Part shown: positions 1-10,966 of the stretch, in pieces
How positions within the stretch are numbered: position 1 is the first letter of the stretch
Layout: the number at the start of each line of letters is the position of its first letter
DNA from: Terriglobia bacterium
Lineage (GTDB): Bacteria; Acidobacteriota; Terriglobia; Bryobacterales; Bryobacteraceae
Length of the DNA stretch: 39,055 nt
Reading direction: 5' to 3'
Assembly (NCBI GenBank): GCA_025350105.1
Contig: JANXYJ010000084.1
Location: forward strand, 1 to 39,055
Position numbers and translations under genes: made by a program
Notes under the pieces: generated by a model
The model's database searches: none
What the model was told of the DNA's origin: nothing
Seen by the model: only the letters and a program-made list of their open reading frames with translations

Positions 1-212
1 AGGCTCTTGATCACGTCCACCATGAAATCTGCGCCGCAACGAGCGTTGTCCGTGACTTCGGCAGGCGCAGTTTCAGGCTTCGCGGTAACTGTACTTTGTT
101 GCGCGAACGCCACCGGCGGCTTCATGCTCATGGCTCCTGCAGCACCAGCAGCAAGCGTCCCTGCACCGCGCAAAAATCCCCGGCGACCTACATTCGTTCT
201 TGATTTCGACAT
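1..212 (-). CDS. Tat-exported thiamine pyrophosphate-dependent enzyme, N-terminal part (runs off the window)
   Basis: The reverse strand reads from an ATG at 212-210 preceded by a strong AGGGAGG ribosome site (224-230). The first residues carry a twin-arginine signal (GRRGFLRGAGTLAAG), then a short Ala/Pro linker and the start of a conserved domain, CGADFMVDVIKSL. That opening resembles, from memory, acidobacterial and proteobacterial TPP-binding proteins related to acetolactate synthase, where a GxDFMVDVIKSL stretch begins the pyrimidine-binding domain. Only about 70 codons are visible, so the reaction cannot be assigned. The Tat signal suggests export of a folded cofactor enzyme, which is unusual for this superfamily. 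It is divergent from the CoA-transferase genes, with 134 bases between the starts. Confidence 0.7.
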   Translation of the reverse strand, partial: MSKSRTNVGRRGFLRGAGTLAAGAAGAMSMKPPVAFAQQSTVTAKPETAPAEVTDNARCGADFMVDVIKS

Positions 213-310
213 TGGCGACTTTGCCTCCCTGAACGCGCGTAAGCATTTCCGAAAATGCTATCTTACACCTTGAGGCCCCCGCGCCACACTTCGCGCCACG
301 GTGCAACCGA

Positions 311-332
311 GCCGCGACCGGAGGGAGCGGTC
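311..332 (+). repeat. Copy A of a dispersed GC-rich repeat carrying the ribosome site of scoA
   Basis: The 22 bases match a second copy at 19694-19718 with a few changes (shared core GCCGCGACCG...AGGGAGCG). Here GACCG (316-320) can pair with CGGTC (328-332), leaving the purine-rich GAGGGAG in the loop. The repeat ends 14 bases before the ATG of scoA, so its AGGGAG is the most plausible, though distant, Shine-Dalgarno sequence. Confidence 0.55.
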
Positions 333-346
333 TTCTCTAAAACATC

Positions 347-1060
347 ATGAATAAAGTTGTTGCCAATATCGACGACGCCATCGCTGACATCTCGCCCGGC
401 TCCAGAGTGATGGTGGGCGGCTTCGGCCTCAGCGGAGTCCCCGAAAATCTCCTCCGCGCGTTAGTCAGAAAAGGACCGCAAAACCTCCACACCATCAGCA
501 ACGGCATGGGCGTGGACGGTTGGGGTATGGGCCTACTGTTGGAAGCGGGCATGCTGGCATCGCACATCGGAAGTTATGTCGGCGAAAATAACTTGCTCGA
601 GAAAATGGTGATCGCCGGCCAAATGAATCTGCAGTTGCTTCCCCAAGGCACACTCTCCGAACGCATCCGCGCCGCCGGCGCCGGCATCCCTGCGTTTTTC
701 ACTCCCGCAGGCGTGGGCACGCTGGTTGCCGAAGGCAAAGAGGTACGCGAATTCGACGGCCGCCAGTATTTGATGGAACACGCCCTGCATGCCGATTTTG
801 CGTTGGTGAAGGCCTGGCGCGGAGATCGGATGGGCAACCTCATCTACCGCAAAACCGCGCGTAACTTCAATCCCATGATGGCCACCGCCGCAAAAATCAC
901 CATCGCTGAAGTGGAGGAACTGGTAGAGGTAGGCAGCATCGATCCCGATCACGTCCACACGCCTGGCATTTACGTGAAGCGCCTGGTCGTCGGCGAGACC
1001 TACGAAAAGAAGATCGAACGCCGAACGGTTCGCCCCAAACACGTGGGGCAAATCGCATGA
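347..1060 (+). CDS. scoA: 3-oxoacid CoA-transferase, subunit A
   Basis: This is the alpha subunit of a class I CoA-transferase (succinyl-CoA:3-ketoacid type), which moves CoA from succinyl-CoA to a 3-oxoacid such as acetoacetate. At 237 residues it has the normal family length. The N-terminus has the glycine-rich signature [10 protein letters not shown] (about residues 25-34), followed by SNGMG and the conserved region [25 protein letters not shown]. The partner subunit starts four bases before this gene ends (ATGA overlap), so the two are translationally coupled and form a heteromer. The exact acyl substrate cannot be told from sequence; acetate or butyrate CoA-transferase activity is an alternative. 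Confidence 0.9.
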   Translation: MNKVVANIDDAIADISPGSRVMVGGFGLSGVPENLLRALVRKGPQNLHTISNGMGVDGWGMGLLLEAGMLASHIGSYVGENNLLEKMVIAGQMNLQLLPQGTLSERIRAAGAGIPAFFTPAGVGTLVAEGKEVREFDGRQYLMEHALHADFALVKAWRGDRMGNLIYRKTARNFNPMMATAAKITIAEVEELVEVGSIDPDHVHTPGIYVKRLVVGETYEKKIERRTVRPKHVGQIA

Positions 1061-1725
1061 CCATCACCAACGAACAAGCCCTGCGCGAACGCATCGCCAA
1101 ACGCGTCGCGCTGGAAATGAAAGACGGCTTCTACGTCAACCTGGGCATTGGCATTCCTACCTTGGTTCCCAACTATGTGCCCACTGGCGTTGAAGTGGTT
1201 CTGCAATCGGAAAACGGCATGCTCGGCGTCGGCCCCTATCCGTGGGTAGGCGAAGAAGACGCCGACCTGATTAACGCGGGCAAAGAGACCATCAGCGAAC
1301 ATCTGGGCAGCTCCTACTTCTCCAGCGCCGAATCGTTTGCCATGATTCGCGGGGGGCACATTGACCTCAGCGTCCTGGGCGCCATGCAGGTGGATCGCGT
1401 GGGCAATCTCGCAAATTGGATGGTGCCGGGAAAAGTGGTGAAAGGCATGGGCGGCGCCATGGATCTGGTAGCCAGCGCCCGCCGCGTGATCATCGCCATG
1501 GAGCACGCCACCAAGAAAGGCGACGCCAAAATACTCGAACAATGCACGCTGCCTGTCACCGGCCTGGGCGTGGTCAACACCATCATCACCGAACTCGCGG
1601 TGATTCAAGTCACACGCGAAGGCCTGGTGCTGGAAGAAATCGCCGAAGGCGTTTCCATCGAAGACGTGCAGAAACTTACCTCCGCCAAGCTGATCGCGAA
1701 TAACGTAAAGCCAATGGCGATTTGA
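1057..1725 (+). CDS. scoB: 3-oxoacid CoA-transferase, subunit B
   Basis: The beta subunit of the CoA-transferase carries the catalytic glutamate that forms the acyl-CoA thioester intermediate. That residue is Glu52 in the motif [12 protein letters not shown]. Upstream is the glycine-rich [13 protein letters not shown] stretch, and later the [15 protein letters not shown] and GMGGAMDLV segments typical of the family. At 222 residues it is full length. The start overlaps the scoA stop by four bases, giving equimolar coupled synthesis. Together the pair would feed ketone bodies or branched-chain/aromatic breakdown products into acetyl-CoA metabolism in the cytoplasm. Confidence 0.9.
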   Translation: MTITNEQALRERIAKRVALEMKDGFYVNLGIGIPTLVPNYVPTGVEVVLQSENGMLGVGPYPWVGEEDADLINAGKETISEHLGSSYFSSAESFAMIRGGHIDLSVLGAMQVDRVGNLANWMVPGKVVKGMGGAMDLVASARRVIIAMEHATKKGDAKILEQCTLPVTGLGVVNTIITELAVIQVTREGLVLEEIAEGVSIEDVQKLTSAKLIANNVKPMAI

Positions 1726-1729
1726 CTCT

Positions 1730-1770
1730 GATAGGATAAACAGCTGGCTCAGATAGGATAAACAACTGGC
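1730..1770. repeat. Two near-identical 19-bp direct repeats, 22-bp period
   Basis: GATAGGATAAACAGCTGGC at 1730-1748 and the same sequence with one change (G to A) at 1752-1770. They fill the gap between scoB and the cytochrome gene and end 15 bases before the latter's ATG. Either a local duplication or a tandem operator; nothing decides between these. Confidence 0.6.
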
Positions 1771-1785
1771 AAAAAGGACTATAAA

Positions 1786-2205
1786 ATGACCATCGCCCGC
1801 ATCGCCATTCTATCCGCTGTTTTCGTGATCGCTCCGCTGGCTTTAACGTTGGACGCCCAATCGCTCGACTACGGCGTCTACAAAAACCAAGTCCAGCCCA
1901 TCTTTCTGAAGAAGCGCCCCACCCACGCCCGCTGCGTGGTCTGCCACGCAGGAGCCAACAATGCGTTCCGTCTTCAGCCTCTCGACAAAGGCGCCACCGA
2001 TTGGACCGAAGAACAATCGCGCAAAAATTTTGAGTTGGTTTCGCGCCTGGTAAAGCCCGGGGATCCCGATGCCAGTCACTTATTGAAACAGCCCCTGGCC
2101 CACACCGGCGGCGGCGAAGAGTTTCACTCCGGTGGCCGCCAGTTCGCCACCAAGGACGACCCGGATTGGAAGACGATTGCCGATTGGGTCAAAGCCGGCA
2201 AATAA
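1786..2205 (+). CDS. Small secreted c-type cytochrome-like protein
   Basis: A 139-residue protein with an N-terminal signal peptide (hydrophobic ARIAILSAVFVIAPLALTL, cleavage near DAQS) and one heme c attachment motif, CVVCH (about residues 50-54). Before the motif is VQPIFLKKRPTHARC, resembling the start of the cytochrome c-like domains found in acidobacterial and planctomycete heme proteins. It is probably periplasmic and electron carrying. The ribosome site AGGA (1775-1778) is seven bases from the ATG. It faces a beta-propeller gene tail to tail across a strong hairpin. The distal methionine ligand cannot be assigned, so the redox role is inferred. Confidence 0.7.
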   Translation: MTIARIAILSAVFVIAPLALTLDAQSLDYGVYKNQVQPIFLKKRPTHARCVVCHAGANNAFRLQPLDKGATDWTEEQSRKNFELVSRLVKPGDPDASHLLKQPLAHTGGGEEFHSGGRQFATKDDPDWKTIADWVKAGK

Positions 2206-2213
2206 GTAGATTG

Positions 2214-2254
2214 CAACAAAAAGGGCGCGCCCGCGAAACTTACCGGCGCGCCCT
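2214..2254 (-). terminator. Intrinsic terminator between convergent genes
   Basis: A perfect 10-bp stem (AGGGCGCGCC at 2222-2231, GGCGCGCCCT at 2245-2254) with a 13-base loop. Read on the minus strand the stem is followed by TTTTTGTTG, a proper U tract, so it should terminate the propeller gene. On the plus strand the following GATATTTG is a weaker tail but may stop the cytochrome transcript as well. Confidence 0.8.
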
Positions 2255-2276
2255 GATATTTGTAAAAACCGAAATC

Positions 2277-3305
2277 CTACGGAATCACAACCGTCCCATT
2301 CCGCTTGGGCACCTCACCCACCGGAATGCGGCTGATTTCTTTCATGGCCTTCGTGTCCAGCACTGAAACATAATTCGCCCCGGCCACCGCCACATACAGG
2401 CGTTTGCCATCCGGAGTGAACGTCAGCCAATCGGGCGTGGGACCGGCCGCCACGTAGCCCATGTATTTCAAATCCGGCAGCGAATACGCGAACACGCCAT
2501 TGGCCTGGCTGCTGTTCACCCACAGCGATTTCCCATCCGGAGCCACCGCAATTCCGTGCGACGGCGCGGCACTATGCGTCTCTCCGAGAGATGGCTTATC
2601 CGGCAAGGTTACGCGCTGCACTTCCTTATGCGTTTTGAAATCGACCACCGCAAAGCCATGGAAATTCGACAACTGAATGTACATGTTCTTGGTTGAGCCG
2701 TCCGCGTTCTTGTCAAACGTAATCGGCCGCACGCCCGCGGTCATGTCCATATCCCACAACTTCTCTAACGTCAGCTCGTCAATCACCGTCAAGGTCTTGC
2801 CCGCCACCGAACCCGCAACCACAAATTTGCCGTCCGGCGTCACATAGGTATTGTGGGCCGCACCGCGAATGGGAATGGTTTTGATATTCTTCAGCGCCAC
2901 CGTGTCGATTACATCCACCGCGCCCGGAGCCGCCACAATCGAAACGAATACGCGCTTGCCATCCGCCGCCGTCGACAAATTATTGGGATGCCCGCTCAGC
3001 GGCACCTTGGCAATCACCTTGCCGGTCTTGGTTTCCACCGCCCAAACCGTGCTCTCGGCCTCGCAGGTGATGTAGGCGCGCAAACCGTCGGGCGAAAACG
3101 TCACGCCGTGCGGCACTTCAATATCCTTGATCTTCATGACGACCTTGTTGGTCGCCGGATCGATCACGTCCACATCGTCGCCCGCGCTGTTGGTCTGATA
3201 AATCCGAACCGACGCCGCGCTTGCTGAGAGCGCGAACAACGCCGCGACGGCCAGCGGCAGTACCAAGCCTGTTCCCAAATCAAATCTCATCAGTCTAACT
3301 TTCAT
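2277..3305 (-). CDS. Secreted YVTN-family beta-propeller protein
   Basis: A 342-residue protein starting with a signal peptide (hydrophobic TGLVLPLAVAALFALSASAAS). It then has repeated blades of the type DVIDPATNKVV, GVTFSPDGLRAYI, PNNLSTAADGKRVFV, NTYVTPDGKFVVAG, GIAVAPDGKSLWV and WLTFTPDGKRLYVAV, about seven in all, as in a YVTN/NHL-like propeller. The open frame runs further upstream, but the ATG at 3305-3303 is chosen because a clean GGGAGG ribosome site (3313-3318) lies seven bases before it and the signal peptide begins there. The family is usually a periplasmic or surface binding scaffold; no enzymatic residues are recognisable. A hairpin terminator follows its stop. Confidence 0.85.
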   Translation of the reverse strand: MKVRLMRFDLGTGLVLPLAVAALFALSASAASVRIYQTNSAGDDVDVIDPATNKVVMKIKDIEVPHGVTFSPDGLRAYITCEAESTVWAVETKTGKVIAKVPLSGHPNNLSTAADGKRVFVSIVAAPGAVDVIDTVALKNIKTIPIRGAAHNTYVTPDGKFVVAGSVAGKTLTVIDELTLEKLWDMDMTAGVRPITFDKNADGSTKNMYIQLSNFHGFAVVDFKTHKEVQRVTLPDKPSLGETHSAAPSHGIAVAPDGKSLWVNSSQANGVFAYSLPDLKYMGYVAAGPTPDWLTFTPDGKRLYVAVAGANYVSVLDTKAMKEISRIPVGEVPKRNGTVVIP

Positions 3306-3449
3306 GGACGGGCCTCCCGCATTAGTATACCGCCGCCAGTTGATTGCGTTGGCCCACGCCAAAAGCATTCCCGCCGCCACCACAATCTTTCCTGCTTGTT
3401 GCCATCTCCCCATTTGCTTCGTCATCGTTTGCATTTAACTATCTTGTGC

Positions 3450-3472
3450 GACATGTTTTGCCGCAACATGTC
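3450..3472. promoter_or_regulatory. Perfect 8-bp inverted repeat, likely operator, in a 351-bp divergent intergenic region
   Basis: GACATGTT (3450-3457) and AACATGTC (3465-3472) are exact inverted copies around a seven-base spacer, centred between the propeller gene (start 3305, minus) and the sensor kinase gene (start 3657, plus). Such dyads commonly bind dimeric regulators. The rest of 3306-3656 holds no credible gene; it has three GTCAA repeats at 3522-3549 and no clear sigma-70 promoter. Confidence 0.45.
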
Positions 3473-4593
3473 CAGAACTTTCTCCGCCAGGGCTCTATAT
3501 CCTTCGCTAATGAATCTGAAAGTCAAGAGGGTCAACCTGTATGTCAACCCAGACCCCGTATTGCCACTGGTTTCGCCTCGAGTCTTTGTCGGGGCTCCCA
3601 ACACTACCGGAAACCCCGTAATCCGCCGATTTCTAGGGGGTAGCGTGTTAACGCTTATGACCAGGCGCGCCTTAGTTCTAGTCACCATCTTCGCAGGGGC
3701 CCTCAGCCTCTCCGCCCAACGCTATAACTTCAAGTTTTTTGGCGAAGAAGACGGCCTCAACAACCTCGCGGTGGAGGCAGTTCTCCAGGACCGCGCCGGT
3801 TTCCTTTGGGCTGGCACACAAAACGGCCTCTATCGCTATGATGGCAATCGCTTTACGTTGTTCGACAAGAATCGCGGCCTGCCCGGCACCCGCATTGAAT
3901 CTCTGTATGAATCAAGCGACGCCACCTTGTGGGTCAGTACCGACAACGGCTTAGCCCGCAGTATCACGGGCGGCCGCTTCGAAGGCGTTCCTCTGCAGGA
4001 CCGCGCCGGGCGAAAGTTAGCCGATGGCGTCAACGGCCGTCAAGGGTTTTCCTCCGATCGCGCTGGCCACCTGTACTTTGCCACCGAAAAGGGCTTGGTT
4101 GTTGGCCGTCCCCTGCTATCGAAAACCAAGCACGCCCAACCGGAAAAGGTGGAGTTTCACCTGCTTTCCGGCCCCAGCATTGCCAGCGTCTACACCGATA
4201 CCGACGATCGCATCTGGTACGGTTGCGGGAATAGTTTATGCGTCCTGGAAAATGGCGAAACCGCCCGGGAAATCAGCACGGAAACTGGTTTACCGAAGGA
4301 CCGCTGGGACGCCATCATTGGCGATCTGGATGGCAATCTGTGGGTGCGCAGCTCCGCCGCGCTCTATGTCCGCTCCGGCGGTTCCCGCTTATTTCAGCCG
4401 GTTTCCGGTCTCCCCGGTTCTCCGAATACCTTTCCAACCCTGGCACTGGACCCCAGCGGTAAAGTCCTGGCGCCCACCTATCGCGGCCTGGCCAAACAAA
4501 CGTCTTCCGGCTGGGAGATCATCGACGCTGAACGCGGATTGACCTCCAACGACATCTCCGCCGTTTTTCAGGATCGCGAAGGCTCCATATTGG

Positions 4594-7605
<3,012 letters not shown>

Positions 7606-7632
7606 ACCCAGAAACAGAACGCCCCGCAGTCC

Positions 7633-7658
7633 GCCCCGCAAAGGGTCGCCCACGGGGC
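7633..7658. terminator. Hairpin between convergent kinase and DinB genes
   Basis: GCCCCG (7633-7638) pairs with CGGGGC (7653-7658) across a 14-base loop in the 72-bp gap between two converging genes. There is no U tract on either strand, so it would be a weak or factor-assisted terminator. Confidence 0.3.
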
Positions 7659-7677
7659 AAAATACTCAACGAAAAGA

Positions 7678-8235
7678 CTACTTCTTCGCGCTAGCCTGCG
7701 CCGCTTGCATATTGGCCATGCGCGCCTGCTGCTCACGCGTCAAATGCGGCGTGATTCCCAGCATGCGTTCCATCAGCATCAACTGTCCGCGATGATGCAT
7801 CTCGTGTTCCTTCGCGCCCAGCAACATATCGAAACGAGTCCGGCTGGGCGGGCTGCCGCCGGGAGGCATGTGAATACTCTGGCCCAAAAATTCATCCGGC
7901 AACCCTTCCATCGACGCTGCGAACTTCTCGCCTTTTTCTTGGAGCAGCGCCACAATCTCCGCCTTGGTCCGCGGCTTGTTCTGTTCGGCCATTAGCTCGC
8001 CCATGAACGTCGGGAAGTCGAATCCTTCCATCGAGGTGCGTTTATCCCTCAGGTTCACTTCTTCGTTGAATTTCACACCACAGGCAATATGAGTCAGCAG
8101 TTCACCCACCGTGCGCGTGCCCTCGGCCGCCCGAAAACTGTACTTGTCTTCCGGAATCTCTTCCGCAATCTTGATCGTGTTGTTCCGAACCGTGCGGAAA
8201 CTCGCCGCCAGTTCTTTTCCACCGTAGTGATTCAT
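7678..8235 (-). CDS. DinB-family metal-binding protein
   Basis: A 185-residue protein with the DinB/YfiT-like four-helix bundle pattern. The expected metal-binding histidines are His49 (LLTHIACG) and His144/His148 in KEHEMHHRGQL. The family includes bacillithiol- or mycothiol-type thiol transferases and many members of unknown substrate. It is cytoplasmic, with no signal peptide. The C-terminal tail, rich in Ala, Gln and Met, is an extension beyond the usual fold. It converges with the kinase gene. Two 16-bp direct repeats lie about 90-125 bases upstream of its start. Confidence 0.85.
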   Translation of the reverse strand: MNHYGGKELAASFRTVRNNTIKIAEEIPEDKYSFRAAEGTRTVGELLTHIACGVKFNEEVNLRDKRTSMEGFDFPTFMGELMAEQNKPRTKAEIVALLQEKGEKFAASMEGLPDEFLGQSIHMPPGGSPPSRTRFDMLLGAKEHEMHHRGQLMLMERMLGITPHLTREQQARMANMQAAQASAKK

Positions 8236-8323
8236 AGGCTTTCATTTTAGCGTAGCCGCTGGCAGCCAGACCAACTCCCCGCAATCAACTCCCGAACCGC
8301 GAGACCAGGGTTCCAGCGCCCGC

Positions 8324-8360
8324 ATTGCTCAACTGTGCGCCCGGATTGCTCAACTGTGCG
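8324..8360. repeat. Two perfect 16-bp direct repeats, 21-bp period, upstream of the DinB gene
   Basis: ATTGCTCAACTGTGCG occurs at 8324-8339 and again at 8345-8360. The 21-base period is two helical turns, as in tandem protein-binding sites. It lies in the 196-bp gap between the DinB start and the end of the next minus-strand gene. Confidence 0.6.
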
Positions 8361-8431
8361 TAATGTAGCCCGAGGAATCGTGCGCTCTTCTGCAAGCGGC
8401 GGCCCTATCTTACATCGCGCAGGATCGCGGG

Positions 8432-9208
8432 TCAGGTCTTGATTTTTGGGCTCGGCACCGGGGCCGCGCTCACCCACGCGCATCCGATCATGGCGAGGTT
8501 CAGCGCGTTCTCCGCCCAGTTGCCATGGGCATGGGGAGCGATGAATAAAGTGGGAGCATGTACCAGAATGCCGAACACCACCAACATCAGGGTTAACCAC
8601 CGCCCCGCGATCCACGCGCAGAATCCGGAAAGGTTAGCGATTCCTGCCGCGAAGAACCCCGCCGCGGTAAAGTACACCCAAAAATTTTGCCCGGGCGGAA
8701 GCCACGCGGGAACCAGCTTGGCCGTGTAGGCAAGGTAGACAAGGTGGGATAGGCCAAACACGATGAGACATGCCCCAAAGATTAAACGGCCGATCTTGAA
8801 TTGGCGCCCCCCAGCCGTTGGTTCCAGTTGTCCACAAAATGCGTAAGCGATTAATCCCGCCGCCGCCGGGGCCAGATGTTCGGCGATGCCGTACCAATTC
8901 ACAAATACGGAGGGCTGAGCAAGGGCACGAGGTATGTCAAAGAGTATCACCGCAAGCGCGTAAAGCACGGCAAGCACCACAGCGCCGCTTCCCGCGAAGC
9001 GCTGCCTTTGCATGGCCATTCCGGCCAATAATGGGGCTACCGCCACGGCATATGCCAAGGCGGTTCTTTGGGGAACACCCGGCCCCGGTTGCCAGACCAC
9101 CGCGAAGTCTCCCCAAACCAGGCCCACAAGCCCTAGCGCGATAGCCCCTAGTCCGTAGATGCGGACGCCGGCGGGCCACGCGAAGATTTGGTCTAAAATG
9201 GTCACCAC
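8432..9208 (-). CDS. Multipass membrane protein, DoxX-like, function unknown
   Basis: A protein of about 258 residues with seven or so hydrophobic helices (IYGLGAIALGLVGLVWG, TALAYAVAVAPLLAGMA, AVVLAVLYALAVILFD, LIFGACLIVFGLSHLVYL, FWVYFTAAGFFAAGIANLSG, WLTLMLVVFGILVHAP, and a C-terminal one). The open frame extends to 9325, but that would overlap the divergent gene. GTG at 9208 or 9205, with GGGGAT upstream, is therefore preferred. The pattern LSHLVYLAYTAKLVPAWLPPGQNFWVYFTAAGFFAAG resembles the DoxX/TQO membrane superfamily (Hxx..P..LP). The substrate is unknown. The same superfamily appears again in the short gene at 10436. Confidence 0.7.
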   Translation of the reverse strand: MVTILDQIFAWPAGVRIYGLGAIALGLVGLVWGDFAVVWQPGPGVPQRTALAYAVAVAPLLAGMAMQRQRFAGSGAVVLAVLYALAVILFDIPRALAQPSVFVNWYGIAEHLAPAAAGLIAYAFCGQLEPTAGGRQFKIGRLIFGACLIVFGLSHLVYLAYTAKLVPAWLPPGQNFWVYFTAAGFFAAGIANLSGFCAWIAGRWLTLMLVVFGILVHAPTLFIAPHAHGNWAENALNLAMIGCAWVSAAPVPSPKIKT

Positions 9209-9299
9209 TCGATATCCCCAATCGTATCTTACGCGTTGTTGTCGCGAACCGTGTTGTGATGCGCTGCTAAACTGAAGCAGTCCCCTCGGAGCCCTTCGC

Positions 9300-9944
9300 A
9301 TGTATCGCCAAGCACTATCCTTCATCCTATTTCTTCTAGCGCCCGCCTACGCGTCCGCCCAGTGGCTGCATTTGCCCACGCCCGGCATCCCGCGTACTGC
9401 CGATGGCAAACCAAATTTAAAAGCCCCCGCGCCCCGCACCGCCGATGGCAAGCCCGATCTCTCAGGACTCTGGAGCAAGGCTTCCGACAAGTACGACAAC
9501 AACGTCGCCGCCGATCTGCCTCCCGGCATCGTCCAACCTTGGGCGGAGGCGCTGTTCCAACAACGCAAAAAGGGTTTCAGCAAAGATAGTATGGATTCCC
9601 AATGCCTTCCATTTGGCCCCATCTACGCCACTTCGCCCTACCGCGACTCCCGAATCCTGCAGACCCCGTCTCTGATCGCCATTCTGAATAACGATCTCAT
9701 TCATCGCGAGATCTTCCTGGACGGACGCCAGCTTGAAAAGGAGCCGAATCCAACGTGGATGGGCTACTCCGTGGGGCATTGGGACGGCGACACTCTGATT
9801 GTAGAAAGCAACGGGTACACTGACAAAACCTGGCTGGACAGTTCGGGCCATCAGCACAGCGAAGCGCTGCGCGTCACCGAACGCTTTTCGACGATGCGAT
9901 GGTGTTCACCAAACCCGTTACGGTGCCCATTCACATGGAGTTGA
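9300..9944 (+). pseudogene. 5' part of a disrupted secreted protein of unknown function
   Basis: It begins with a signal peptide (ALSFILFLLAPAYASAQ) and two DGKP(D/N)L motifs leading to the DLSGLW signature of a large acidobacterial family of secreted proteins. The body has MGYSVGHWDGDTLIVESNGYTDKTWLD and ALRVTERF. After ERF (near 9888) the expected stretch of the form RRRDFGHxxxxVTI is absent. The frame then shifts, so the true C-terminus (DAMVFTKPVTV...) is read in the next frame. Comparison with the family as I remember it suggests about 14 codons lost by a deletion not divisible by three. Residues after 9888 in this frame are spurious. The role is unknown, presumably periplasmic or extracellular. 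Confidence 0.65.
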
Positions 9945-10303
9945 TCACCGACACAGAGATGCTGGAATACTATTGCGAAAACGAAAAAGACCGCGCCCAC
10001 ATGTCGGCCAGCAAAACGCCCTTCGACGTGAAAGTTGCGGCAGAGATTCTGCAAACCTACGCCGGTTCTTACGATGTCAAAGAGGACGATGGCAAGACCT
10101 CGGTGGTGGAAACGTTCGCCGAAGCCGGCGGCCTGTACCTGAACTACGCCAACCAGGGCAAGCAGAAGCTGGACCCGCTATCGGAAACCACCTTCTCCCT
10201 CACCGGCACGATCTTTGAATTTCTCCGCGACGGGCAAAAGCCAGTGAACGAATTCCGCATCAAAATGGCCGAGGGAGAACTGACCGGCCTGCGCCGCGAG
10301 TAA
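9899..10303 (+). pseudogene. 3' part of the same disrupted secreted protein
   Basis: The C-terminal portion, MVFTKPVTVPIHMELITDTEMLEYYCENEKDRAHM, fits directly after the missing segment of the gene starting at 9300. It is followed by about 100 residues with beta-rich character (ILQTYAGSYDVKEDDGKTSVVETF, LYLNYANQGKQKLDPLSETTFSLTG). The YAGSYDV start and KQKLDPLSE pattern resemble small beta-barrel domains appended to such secreted proteins or to peptidase/lactamase-family proteins. It has no signal peptide of its own, so it is very unlikely to be an independent gene. The stop is at 10301-10303. Confidence 0.6.
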
Positions 10304-10435
10304 GTTGGCCGTGGGCTAGCCGATTCGACATGATCGCCACGTCCCTCGCGCCTGACTCTGCCCTTAGCGCCTTTAACCAAGCACGCTGGCGATTTCGCCC
10401 GTGGAACCCACTTTTCGGTATAGTGGAAAGCTCTA

Positions 10436-10801
10436 ATGAAAAAGACCTTGTGGACGATTCAGATCCTGCTCGCGCTGCTGTTCGTGTTCGCGGGCGGCGC
10501 GAAGTTCGCCATGCCGGTGGACCAAATCACCCAGGGCATGCCGGCGGCACTCGCCAACGGCGCGTTCGTACATTTTATCGGTGTCTGCGAAGTGCTGGGT
10601 GGGCTGGGTCTGGTCCTTCCTGGGCTCCTGCGGATTAAGCCCGCACTTACGCCCTTGGCTGCCTCCGGACTGGTGATCATCATGATCGGCGCCACTGTGC
10701 TTTCGGTGCCCCAAGGCGTCGCCCTTGCCATTTTGCCGCTGGTCACGGGTATCCTCGCGGCGTTCGTTGCTTATGGCCGCTGGCGGGTAGCGCCACATTA
10801 G
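10436..10801 (+). CDS. DoxX-family small membrane protein
   Basis: A 121-residue protein with four transmembrane helices (TLWTIQILLALLFVFAGGAKF, FVHFIGVCEVLGGLGLVLPGLL, LTPLAASGLVIIMIGATVLSV, VALAILPLVTGILAAFVAYGRW). The family signature FxxxGxxKF and IGVCEVLGGLGLVLP are present, matching DoxX/DoxX-like proteins of full length. Members have been linked to quinone redox or thiol stress, but most are uncharacterised. A GGAAAG purine stretch lies just before the ATG. It stands alone, with about 130 bases on the 5' side and 165 on the 3' side. Confidence 0.85.
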   Translation: MKKTLWTIQILLALLFVFAGGAKFAMPVDQITQGMPAALANGAFVHFIGVCEVLGGLGLVLPGLLRIKPALTPLAASGLVIIMIGATVLSVPQGVALAILPLVTGILAAFVAYGRWRVAPH

Positions 10802-10966
10802 GGCCTGCTTTGATCGCACAAGCCGAACTTGCCTGCTGAAGCCAGTTTTTTTGGAAATAACTGTACCAACGACGCGGCATACACCAAACATCTGCTGCGC
10901 CCCTGAAGTTCTGTCCCACAACTGCCGATGTACCCATGGGAGCGCTTGCGATCCCCATCTTGTCAA

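Noticed and set aside
7-273. Plus-strand 88-codon frame and minus-strand 77-codon frame (73-306) at the left edge
   Set aside because: A different minus-strand frame from 212 has a strong ribosome site, a Tat signal and a recognisable domain start, so these are shadows.
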